The notes below the pieces were generated by a model. It was given only the letters and a program-made list of their open reading frames with translations, was not told where the DNA came from and did no database searches. A DNA stretch of 64,000 nucleotides from Demequina sp. TMPB413. GTDB taxonomy: Bacteria; Actinomycetota; Actinomycetes; Actinomycetales; Demequinaceae. The translations under genes and the position numbers were made by a program. Numbering within the stretch: position 1 is the first letter of the stretch; each line of letters begins with the position of its first letter. The stretch covers positions 2,542,001-2,606,000 of the forward strand of contig NZ_CP096184.1 of assembly GCF_020447105.2 (NCBI RefSeq), in the 5' to 3' direction. Of this stretch, positions 9,216 to 16,534 are shown one piece after another.

Positions 9216-11390
9216 CTAGACGAGGGCTGGCTCGCGCTCGCCGTGGGGCTCCTCGAGCGCTGGCGCGGGGTGCTCGTGGTGCTGGACTCGCGGGAGCCAT
9301 TCAAGCCACGACGGTAGGTACCAGTTCGCCTTGTCGAGCCACGTCATGGCGGCGGGCACCAGCAGGATGCGGATGATGGTGGCGTCCAGTAGCACGCCCA
9401 CCGCGAGCCCGAATCCCCATTGTGAGAGCTCGGGGATGGACGCTGAGGCGAAGCCACCGAACACGCCGATCATGATGAGCGCCGCGCCCGTGATGAGCGG
9501 ACCGGTCTTGGAGACGCCCTCGATCACGGCCGTGCGGGTATCGCCCGTCGCGTCGTACCGCTCCCGAATCCTGCTCAGCAGGAACACGTGGTAGTCCATA
9601 GAGAGCCCGAATACCAGGGCAAAGACCATCACTGGCATGTACGGAGAGATGCCGTCGACGGTGGGGAGGCCGAGCGCGTCTCCCCAGCCCCACTGGTACG
9701 TCGCGACGAGCGCTCCGAACGTAGCCGTGGTGCCGATCAGGTTCATCAGGATGGCCTTGAGGGGCACCACCACCGACCTGAACATGACGAGCAGGAGTAC
9801 AAAGGTGATGCCGAGGATGAAGGCGACGGCCCACGGAGCGCGGCTCGCGATCAGCCCGTAGTTGTCGTACTCGGCAGCCCGTGCGCCTCCGACGAACGCC
9901 TCGGCTTCTGTGCCGTCGAGGTGCAGGGGGATCAACTGATCCCGCAGTCGCTCGATCGCCTCGCCGGAGGCAGGGTTGGCTACATCGAAGGTGTCGTGAG
10001 TGTCGATGAAGGTGGCGCCGTCGCGCGCATCGACGGTGGTTCCTGCGAAGCCGGGATCGGCCTCGATGTCGGCCGCGAGCGACGCGATCTGCGCATCGGA
10101 AGCGCCCGTAATGGCCACCGTGGTGGCGGCGTCGGTGAAGCCGAAGTCCTCGGTGTAGACCACGTTGGCCTTGTTGAGCACAAAGTCGTCCGGCCAGGAA
10201 TCAGGGGTGGGCATCGCGAACTGGAGCGACAACACCGGGGCCGCGACGATGCCGAGAGTCACGAGTCCAGCCGCGGCCGCGGAGCCTGGTCGGCGGGCAA
10301 CCCAGGTGGCAAGCCTGGTCCAACCCTTTGACGTCTCGCCGGGGTGGCGCATCGGCAAACGCCAGGCGTTCACGCGATGCCCAAGGAGCCGCAGCACGGC
10401 CGGCAGCAAGAACAGGGCAATCGAGACGGCGGACAGGGCCACGGCGATGATCGCGATGCCGATGCCGAGGAATGTGTTCTGGGGCAGCAACATGAGGCCG
10501 CCGATCGACGCGACGACGGTCAGGCCGGAGGTCAGGACTGCGCGGTTTGCCGTGGAGCCAGTGATGGTGACGGCGTCGAGCACGCTGTGGCCCTTGGCGA
10601 GTTCCTCCCTGAAACGCTGCACCGTCAGCAGCGAATAGTCGATGCCAAGCGCGAGACCCATCATTCCCACAAAGATGGTGAGGCTGTCGGAGACCTCCGT
10701 TCCCGACGAGGCGAGCACCCTCGATGCGATCGCGCCAAGGCCCAAGGCGATCACCATCGAGCCGAGCGCCACCAGCAGGGGCAACCCTGCGGCGACCACG
10801 GCGCCGAAGACGAACACGAGCACCACCAGCGCGACCGCAATGCCGATGCCCTCGCCGCGCGCCAGGTCCTTGTTCGCCAGGTCGTTGAGGGCGAGCTGGG
10901 TGGACTCTGGGCCGGAGACGAAGGCGTCGACGGTCTCGGTACCTGCGGCGTCGGCCGCATCGACGACCTCGCGCAAGGTCTCGAGGTCGGCCTCGACGGT
11001 GAAGTCAACAATCGCCGAGCGGTCGGTAGGGGCGACGACGGCGTCGGCAACCGACACGTCGGCTACCCCGTCGATGTCATTCATGGCGGCTACGGCGTCG
11101 GCGAGGACCGCATCGAAATCAGCAGAGCCGGCCGTGGCCGTGTGGGACGTGACGATGAGTTGCTCCGCGAAGCGGTCGGCGTCGCCGTCGCCCACGCGAT
11201 GCTGCTGGTCGAGCTCGTCGGCGCGATCGGCCTCGGTGGTCACCAGGTTGATCTGGGCCGGGGTCACATACGAGTCGATCGAGCCGGCTGCGGCTCCTGC
11301 CGCGACCATCGCGAGGATCCAGCCCGCGACGGTGAGCCATGGCCTGGTCGCGGCCGTTCGGGCGAGACGCCCTGTCAAGGAGACATTCAT
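9216..11390 (-). CDS. MMPL/RND-family transporter
   Basis: A 724-residue protein with two tandem halves, each with an N-terminal TM helix, a large extracytoplasmic loop and a block of five TM helices. The first TM block (about 185-345) includes GLALGIDYSLLTVQRFREELAKG (written in part: GLALGIDYSLLTV) and the second contains FGLSMDYHVFLLSRIRE, the hallmark DY pairs of the proton relay. This family exports lipids, siderophores or drugs. The C-terminal tail is short and acidic. The substrate is unknown. No mycolate-type genes lie nearby. Confidence 0.9.
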   Translation of the reverse strand: MNVSLTGRLARTAATRPWLTVAGWILAMVAAGAAAGSIDSYVTPAQINLVTTEADRADELDQQHRVGDGDADRFAEQLIVTSHTATAGSADFDAVLADAVAAMNDIDGVADVSVADAVVAPTDRSAIVDFTVEADLETLREVVDAADAAGTETVDAFVSGPESTQLALNDLANKDLARGEGIGIAVALVVLVFVFGAVVAAGLPLLVALGSMVIALGLGAIASRVLASSGTEVSDSLTIFVGMMGLALGIDYSLLTVQRFREELAKGHSVLDAVTITGSTANRAVLTSGLTVVASIGGLMLLPQNTFLGIGIAIIAVALSAVSIALFLLPAVLRLLGHRVNAWRLPMRHPGETSKGWTRLATWVARRPGSAAAAGLVTLGIVAAPVLSLQFAMPTPDSWPDDFVLNKANVVYTEDFGFTDAATTVAITGASDAQIASLAADIEADPGFAGTTVDARDGATFIDTHDTFDVANPASGEAIERLRDQLIPLHLDGTEAEAFVGGARAAEYDNYGLIASRAPWAVAFILGITFVLLLVMFRSVVVPLKAILMNLIGTTATFGALVATYQWGWGDALGLPTVDGISPYMPVMVFALVFGLSMDYHVFLLSRIRERYDATGDTRTAVIEGVSKTGPLITGAALIMIGVFGGFASASIPELSQWGFGLAVGVLLDATIIRILLVPAAMTWLDKANWYLPSWLEWLPRVQHHEHPAPALEEPHGEREPALV

Positions 11391-11651
11391 GTTGGTGCCT
11401 TTCGTGTCTCGCGGGGCGGGAGCCTCCGCGTTTTTGGGTGTGCTGAGTAGAGGTGGGGTGTGCTGAGGGTGGCGGGGGGTGAGGGTGGTGGGGGTGACGC
11501 GCCGACCGCGCCGACCGCGCCGACCGCGCCGACGCTACGAACCGTGATGGGCGTCGACTCGCCGAACAGAGCCTTGGTTCAGGCCCGGCCCCCGGCGTGT
11601 CCGGGAGAGTTTTGGTTCGTAGCGTCGCGAACTAGGGCTGAGGGGTGAGGG
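11391..11651. repeat. Intergenic region with 14-bp inverted repeat and CGCCGAC repeats
   Basis: No gene is seen here. Four to five head-to-tail copies of GCCGACC/CGCCGAC occupy about 11498-11534. A perfect 14-bp inverted repeat follows: 11530-11543 (CGACGCTACGAACC) and 11614-11627, with a 70-bp interval. GCGTTTTTGGGTG at 11428-11440 recurs upstream of the DUF4386 gene. Confidence 0.7.
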
Positions 11652-12332
11652 TCACATTGAAGGTGCCGGGCGGATGCCCTTGACCAGCAGGTAGCCGATC
11701 ATCCAGAACTCGCCCACGGTGGCGGGGAAGGCGAGGCCTTCTGTCACAGCGCTGGGGGCGTCGGCGATGCCGTAGGCGGCCAGACCGCTCAGGACGTAGC
11801 CGACGCCGCCGACCACCAGGATCCATCCCATGACTCGCGGGAACCTGCCCGAGGTGAGCGCCACCCAGCCCATCGGGATCAGCCACAGCCCGAAGAAGAG
11901 GTTGCCCATGCCCCACGAGCTCGCGGAGAGCTCGTACAGGAGTCCGACCGTGCCTGCCGCGTCTCCGCCGGGTGCGAGGTGTGGGTCAGCGGCGACCGCG
12001 TTGGCGGTGGCCATGAACGCACCCGACGCCATGATGGCGACGGCATTGACCATGCCGAACGTGGCGGTGGCGTAGGCGGCGGTGGGGTTGAGGGGCCGGA
12101 ATAGCTTGAAGAAGAACACGGCCGCTAGGGCTTGCGTGACGACGATGCTCATCTCGAGGAGTACCAGTAGGTGCGCCTGTGCGGCATGGTCGGTGAGGTT
12201 GGCGAGGGTGGCCGCAGGGCTATCGGCATCGGTGACCTGGGGGCGCAGCACCAGGAACCCGAGCATGCCGGTGATGGCGAGCCCCAGGTACCAGGCGCCT
12301 GCAGCGCGAGCGGTCTTGATGGTGTCAGTCAT
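11652..12332 (-). CDS. DUF4386-family membrane protein
   Basis: A 226-residue protein with six predicted membrane helices, starting AGAWYLGLAITGMLGFLVL and ending near FWMIGYLLVKGIRP. The short conserved segments GAWYLGLAITGM, VFFFKLFRPLN and LPMGWVALTSGRFPR-type (here IPMGWVALTSGRFPR) fit DUF4386. The function is unknown. AGGAGAAACTC precedes the ATG, giving a good ribosome-binding site. The same GCGTTTTTGGGTG 13-mer found before the MMPL gene lies 22 bp upstream. Confidence 0.82.
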   Translation of the reverse strand: MTDTIKTARAAGAWYLGLAITGMLGFLVLRPQVTDADSPAATLANLTDHAAQAHLLVLLEMSIVVTQALAAVFFFKLFRPLNPTAAYATATFGMVNAVAIMASGAFMATANAVAADPHLAPGGDAAGTVGLLYELSASSWGMGNLFFGLWLIPMGWVALTSGRFPRVMGWILVVGGVGYVLSGLAAYGIADAPSAVTEGLAFPATVGEFWMIGYLLVKGIRPAPSM

Positions 12333-12472
12333 GAGTTTCTCCTGAGAAGTGAAGCGTTTTTGGGTGAGCGAGGAGGAGGTCTCGTGCCTCTCGGCTCGCT
12401 GGTGAGGTCGTTGGTTCGGCGGGGGCTGGCGGCTGGTGGCCGGATTGCGGGCCTATTGGCGGCCGTTAGCCC

Positions 12473-12718
12473 CTAGAGGGAAGGCTGATTGTCGGTGCCT
12501 CCCGTCTCGTAGGAGAAGACGTCGTCAAGAGGGCGACTGAACACCCTCGCGATCTCAAAGGCCATCTCGAGCGAAGGGGAGTACTTGCCTTGCTCGATCG
12601 CGATGACGGTCTGGCGAGTCACCTTGAGCCGGTCCGCCAGGTCGGCCTGCGTCATCTCTCCGCACTCGAAACGGAGCGCCCTGATGCGGTTGGACACCTT
12701 GGTGGGTTTGGGGGCCAT
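12473..12718 (-). CDS. XRE-family transcriptional regulator (short)
   Basis: An 81-residue helix-turn-helix protein. HTH_3 covers about residues 8-62: MTQADLADRLKVTRQTVIAI is the two-helix DNA-binding unit, then EQGKYSPSLEMAFEIARVF. It belongs to the compact YozG-like group that is usually encoded with a small membrane protein. It is the last gene of a three-gene operon, one base after the stop codon of the upstream membrane gene. The likely target is the palindrome at 13724-13738 upstream of the operon (inference). Confidence 0.9.
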   Translation of the reverse strand: MAPKPTKVSNRIRALRFECGEMTQADLADRLKVTRQTVIAIEQGKYSPSLEMAFEIARVFSRPLDDVFSYETGGTDNQPSL

Positions 12719-12719
12719 G

Positions 12720-13214
12720 TCAGAAGCCCCTGCGGTATGCGGCGATCTTGGTGAGCGTCTCGACGTACGCACCGACGGTGCCCGCGAGGAACACGAGGTT
12801 GCCGATCCAGAACAGGTCGGCGCCGATCATGGCCAAGACGAGCACGCCGAACATGGCTGCGCCACTGGTGGCAGCCGCGCGGCGATCTCCGAGACGCTTG
12901 ATGTCCTTGTCGCGCAGGTCACCCTCAAGCTGGCCCTCGGGGTTGATACCGCGCGCCGCGAGACCGACGGCTCCGCCGATCGCGCCGACAATCGAGCCGA
13001 CGATGGTCCCGACAATCGAGAAACCGAGCGTCCAGAGCATCGGCGTGATCCACGAGACGTCCTCGATGGGCTGGGTGATGGCGCGCGGAATGACGATGGC
13101 GAAGTACGTGACCGACGTGATGGTGACCACCACGAGGTAGACCCAGACGGAGCGTTCCTCTGCGGTCATCACGACGGGATCGTCGTCACCCGGTGCGCGC
13201 AGTTCGTGGCTCAT
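12720..13214 (-). CDS. Membrane protein of XRE-linked operon, paralog 2
   Basis: A 164-residue protein with four hydrophobic helices in two pairs separated by a basic loop (about 90-112, DLRDKDIKRLGDRR). Its second half resembles that of the upstream gene product (D.RD..I.R..... then a V.A.IGAD.FWI.N.VF pair), so the two are paralogs. Start and stop codons overlap as ATGA with the upstream gene (13211-13214), indicating translational coupling. The function is unknown; membrane proteins encoded with XRE regulators may modulate them, which is only a context inference. Confidence 0.75.
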   Translation of the reverse strand: MSHELRAPGDDDPVVMTAEERSVWVYLVVVTITSVTYFAIVIPRAITQPIEDVSWITPMLWTLGFSIVGTIVGSIVGAIGGAVGLAARGINPEGQLEGDLRDKDIKRLGDRRAAATSGAAMFGVLVLAMIGADLFWIGNLVFLAGTVGAYVETLTKIAAYRRGF

Positions 13215-13705
13215 CGGTCCAATCCTTCCGTGTAGGCCGCGAGCGTTGTCCCCGACTGCGTGAGCGACCCAAGGAAGCTGCCGACGAAGAGAACGTGTAC
13301 TGCCCAGAAGGCATCGGCGCCGAGCGCGAGCATGATCATGGTGACAAGGGCCGCCAGGCTGGTCAGGCCACCGCCTGCGGACTCCGACCGGCGCATGATC
13401 TCCGCATCGCGCTCGTCGGCGATGATTTGTCCGCGCAGGCGCCACCGCTCCAGGCCGTAGAACACGGCGTAGAGCGCCCCGCCGACGCCCACCATGAGCA
13501 GCATCGGGCCTTGCCACGCCACCTTGGTGACCGAGACGTCGTCCGTGAGCGCGCGGGTGACGACGACGATCGAGTAGGCGGCGAAGGCTGCCACGCCGAG
13601 GATCATGCCCAGAAGTTGGTGCCGGTGTTCGAAGCCCATGGCCGCGGATTCCTTCTCGTTGCTGGCGGCAGCGGTGACGGCTGCCGTGTCAAACTTTGTT
13701 GACAT
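13211..13705 (-). CDS. Membrane protein of XRE-linked operon, paralog 1
   Basis: A 164-residue protein with four predicted helices in two pairs and an amphipathic linker (LRGQIIADERDAEIMRR). It is a paralog of the next gene. The ATG at 13705 is chosen because the promoter -10 (13710-13715) places the transcription start at or within 2 bases of it; a TTG two codons earlier is possible but lies in the -10 itself. It is the first gene of the three-gene operon. The function is unknown. Confidence 0.75.
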   Translation of the reverse strand: MSTKFDTAAVTAAASNEKESAAMGFEHRHQLLGMILGVAAFAAYSIVVVTRALTDDVSVTKVAWQGPMLLMVGVGGALYAVFYGLERWRLRGQIIADERDAEIMRRSESAGGGLTSLAALVTMIMLALGADAFWAVHVLFVGSFLGSLTQSGTTLAAYTEGLDR

Positions 13706-13709
13706 GCTC

Positions 13710-13738
13710 AAGGTAAGGCAGGTTTGACATCATGTCAA
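13710..13738 (-). promoter_or_regulatory. Promoter with palindromic operator for XRE operon
   Basis: On the minus strand TTGACA (13733-13738), a 17-bp spacer and TACCTT (13710-13715) form a strong sigma-70-type promoter. The -35 lies inside the perfect 15-bp palindrome TTGACAT-C-ATGTCAA (13724-13738). A second, weaker half-site, TTGA-N5-TCAA, covers 13699-13711 at the start codon. This arrangement fits autorepression by the operon's XRE protein. Confidence 0.75.
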
Positions 13739-14102
13739 GAATTATTTACATGAGGGTGTCGGGGGCGTGTGGTGCCGGGGCTGTCCGGCGTGGGGGCTGT
13801 CTGCCGTGCTGCGCCCTCGCCCCGCCGCCGTGCTCGCCGCGCCACGCCACGCCGCGCCACGCCACGCCCCGCCACGCCACGCCCCGCCACGCCGCGCCAC
13901 GCCACGCCCCGCCACGCCACGCCACGCCACGCCACGCCCCGGACAGTACGAACCGTAGCGGTGCACGACACGCCGGTCCCGACGTCGAGTGGGCGGCGAT
14001 TCTCGGCGTGTCACGGTCAGAACGGTTCAGAGTGTCGGGGTTGCGGGCGGGGGCGCGGCTCCAGGCTTGCCAGCGCGCCCGGCTGGGGGGTGGCCGCGCG
14101 AT
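13739..14102. repeat. Gene-free region with a 5-bp GCCNC microsatellite
   Basis: No gene is supported. From 13836 to 13940 the sequence is 21 consecutive 5-bp units GCCNC (mostly GCCAC, with GCCGC and GCCCC interspersed). All frames are open across it, but composition alone explains that. Just after it, GTACGAACCGTAGCGG at 13947 resembles the arm of the inverted repeat at 11530-11543. Confidence 0.75.
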
Positions 14103-14708
14103 CTAGAGGCCGAGCCCGGGGCTGTGGCGTAGTCGCACCACGCGTGCGCCAAGCAGTTCGGCTTCCACGGGGTCATGCGTGATCAGCACCGCGGTCCGCC
14201 CTGCCAGGCGCTCGCGCACATAGTCCATGACGGCGGGCTTGGTGTCGGCATCGAGGCCAGTGAAGGGCTCGTCGAGCACGACCAGGTCGGCGCCAACGGC
14301 AAGCGCCCGCGCGATCGCGACCCTCCGGCGCTGGCCGCCCGAGAGTTCGCGCACGGGCTTGGACAGGTCAGCCTGCTCGAGCCCGACCAGCCCCAGTTCG
14401 GCCTCCGCGGTGCCGCGCTGCGAGCGCTCTAGCACCAGCCTCACATTCGCGACGGCATCGAGGTGCCCGCACAGCCTGTCCTCTTGGAACGCCGCCGCGC
14501 GCCGCAAGCCGTCGAGCCCGGAAATGCTCCCCACGTCGGGCGTCTCAAGCCCTAGCAGCAGCCGGGCGAGGGTGGTCTTGCCGACTCCGTTCGGGCCCGT
14601 CAGTGCCGTCACGGACCCCGCCTCAAGGACGAGGCCGACGCCATCGAGCACCGTGTGGCTTCCGTAGCGCTTGGTGACGGAACGCAGCGTGATCGGTTCG
14701 CCGCTCAT
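14103..14708 (-). CDS. ABC transporter ATP-binding protein (NitT/TauT type)
   Basis: A 201-residue ABC ATPase with Walker A GPNGVGKTT (38-46), signature LSGGQRRR (122-129), Walker B DLVVLDEP (141-148) and switch His in LITHDP. It is shorter than the usual 240-260 residues, with a compact helical region. It powers import with the overlapping permease gene (ATGA overlap at 14705-14708). It is the last gene of the hydrogenase-ABC operon. Confidence 0.9.
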   Translation of the reverse strand: MSGEPITLRSVTKRYGSHTVLDGVGLVLEAGSVTALTGPNGVGKTTLARLLLGLETPDVGSISGLDGLRRAAAFQEDRLCGHLDAVANVRLVLERSQRGTAEAELGLVGLEQADLSKPVRELSGGQRRRVAIARALAVGADLVVLDEPFTGLDADTKPAVMDYVRERLAGRTAVLITHDPVEAELLGARVVRLRHSPGLGL

Positions 14709-15499
14709 GCCGGGCTCCGTTCGAGGCGACCGGGGACGCGCCGCAACAGGCGCAACACGGCGGCCTCGCACGCCATGCTGAGCACCACGATCACGAGGGT
14801 CCACGCAAAGAGGTCTTCCGAACTGAGGAACAACTTGGCCTGGTATAACTGCTCGCCGATGCTGCCGTCTGCCACGCCGATCACCTCGGCCGCGACGCCA
14901 CTCTTCCAAGCAAGGCCGACGCCGATGCGGCAGGCAGCGGCGAAGAACGGGAGCACGGCCGGCACGTCGATAGCGCCAAACCTGCGGACGAAGGGCACGC
15001 GAAACACGCGTGCCGTCTCGAGCAGCGACCGGTCCCTGTGCCTGATGCCTTCGAGCACGTTCGCGTACATCACGGGCAGCACCATCAGGAAGGCGACGAT
15101 CGCCGAGAGTTTGCTGGTGTCCGTCCACAACAACAGCAAGATGATGAAGCTCACCACCGGCGCGCTGCGAATCGTGGCGATGAGCGGCGACACCAACACG
15201 TCGACCAACCGGGAGGCGACGGCCAGCGCAGCGAGCAGCGCCCCCACTACCGCCGCCGCAACAAAGCCGATCGCGATCCTGGCGAGCGACCAGCCAACGG
15301 TGGCCCAGAAGTCGGCCGTGAATGCGAGCTCGCCGAGCCGCGTCACCACCGACCAGGGCGAGGCGAGCAGGAACTCCTTGTTGACGCTGAGCGCTGCGAT
15401 CTGCCACACGGCCACCCAGAACAGGGCGGCCAGCACTGGACGTCCCGCGCGCTTGGCGCGCGCGAGCGCCTCGCCGCTACCCGCCGTAGTAGAAGTCAT
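14705..15499 (-). CDS. ABC transporter permease (NitT/TauT type)
   Basis: A 264-residue integral membrane protein with about six helices and the BPD_transp_1 EAA-like loop (ETARVFRVPFVRRFGAIDVP, about 168-187), as in nitrate/taurine/sulfonate importers. The ATG at 15499 lies within the 3' end of the substrate-binding-protein gene (23-bp overlap), so translation is coupled on both sides. It forms the channel of the importer encoded by the three downstream genes of the hydrogenase operon. Confidence 0.9.
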   Translation of the reverse strand: MTSTTAGSGEALARAKRAGRPVLAALFWVAVWQIAALSVNKEFLLASPWSVVTRLGELAFTADFWATVGWSLARIAIGFVAAAVVGALLAALAVASRLVDVLVSPLIATIRSAPVVSFIILLLLWTDTSKLSAIVAFLMVLPVMYANVLEGIRHRDRSLLETARVFRVPFVRRFGAIDVPAVLPFFAAACRIGVGLAWKSGVAAEVIGVADGSIGEQLYQAKLFLSSEDLFAWTLVIVVLSMACEAAVLRLLRRVPGRLERSPA

Positions 15500-16520
15500 C
15501 TCCAGGCATTGTTCCACCGACGGACTTGGGGTCGGCATCGAAGAGCACCTGCAGGTAGCCGCTGAGCGACGTCTTCATCTGGTCGCCAGCCACGAAGGTG
15601 ATGTAGCAGAACGGAATGGCCTTCTCCGCAAGGGCGGGATCGGGGACGATGCCAGCGTCGACGATGAGCGGCGCGGCGTCGGCCGGGTTCGCGTTGACCC
15701 ATTCGGTCGAGGCCTCGTAGTCGGCGAGGAACTGGGCAATGGCCTCGGGGTTCTCTTCGGCGAACGCGTTGCGCACCACGACGACGCCGTTGATGAGTTG
15801 CGAGTCTGGCGAGACGGCGGCCCACTCCTCGGTCAGGTCAAGAGCGACCCGCAGGTCGGGGCTCTTGGCCGAGGCAATCGTGACGAACGGCTGTGGCAGC
15901 ACCCCGACCGAGCCAGGCGTGGTGGCCAGTTTGGCGACCACCTCGGTGTGCTCAGACAGGTACTCCACGGTCACGTCGACGCCTGGCGTAAGGCCCGCTT
16001 CGGTCAACAGGTAGTTGAGGACGTACTCGGGGGAGGCGCCCTTGCCGGTGCTGTAGATCGTCTTGCCGGCCAAGTCGCTCATGGACTGAACCGTCTCGCC
16101 CGATTCCACGATGTTGAGAACACCAAGGGTGTTCACCGCCATGACGGAGATCTGCGCGTCGGTGCCCTTTGTCTTGTTGTAGAGCACCGCCGCGAGGTTC
16201 GACGGCACGAGCGCGACGTCGACCCCACCTTGAGCGACCAAGGGGACAACCTCGTCGGGCGAGCCGTACATCGTGACCTGGTAGTCCTCCGCCGCCGTTC
16301 CCTCGGTGACCTCGTCCATGAGACCCACAAGCCCCATCGTCGTGGGGCCCTTCAGCGACGCGATCGTGATCGTGATTGGGTCAGGAGCAGGCGCCTCTAC
16401 TTGAGCGACGCTGGTCGCGGTCGGTGAGGGCGACGGGTCTACGGCTGCGGTGCTGGAACCGCACGCCGCAAGCGTGCTCGCGACGAGGAGGGCGCCAAGG
16501 GTGGCGAGGGACGTTTTCAT
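15477..16520 (-). CDS. ABC transporter substrate-binding lipoprotein
   Basis: A 347-residue lipoprotein with signal peptide and lipobox STLAAC (Cys20), then a Pro/Thr-rich linker and a periplasmic-binding fold of the NMT1/TauA type (about 48-330; ITIASLKGPTTMGLVGLMDE, and GGVDVALVPSNLAAVLYNK). Relatives bind small anions, thiamine precursors or sulfonates. The ligand here is unknown. It begins 14 bp after the hydrogenase stop codon, so it belongs to the same transcript. The contrast between a cytoplasmic hydrogenase and a dedicated importer is the unusual point. Confidence 0.88.
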   Translation of the reverse strand: MKTSLATLGALLVASTLAACGSSTAAVDPSPSPTATSVAQVEAPAPDPITITIASLKGPTTMGLVGLMDEVTEGTAAEDYQVTMYGSPDEVVPLVAQGGVDVALVPSNLAAVLYNKTKGTDAQISVMAVNTLGVLNIVESGETVQSMSDLAGKTIYSTGKGASPEYVLNYLLTEAGLTPGVDVTVEYLSEHTEVVAKLATTPGSVGVLPQPFVTIASAKSPDLRVALDLTEEWAAVSPDSQLINGVVVVRNAFAEENPEAIAQFLADYEASTEWVNANPADAAPLIVDAGIVPDPALAEKAIPFCYITFVAGDQMKTSLSGYLQVLFDADPKSVGGTMPGDDFYYGG

Positions 16521-16534
16521 GAGGGTGGGACCTT

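Noticed and set aside
13732..14106. Apparent proteins in all frames over the GCCNC array
   Set aside because: Open frames follow from the repeat lacking stop codons. No start signals or known motifs.
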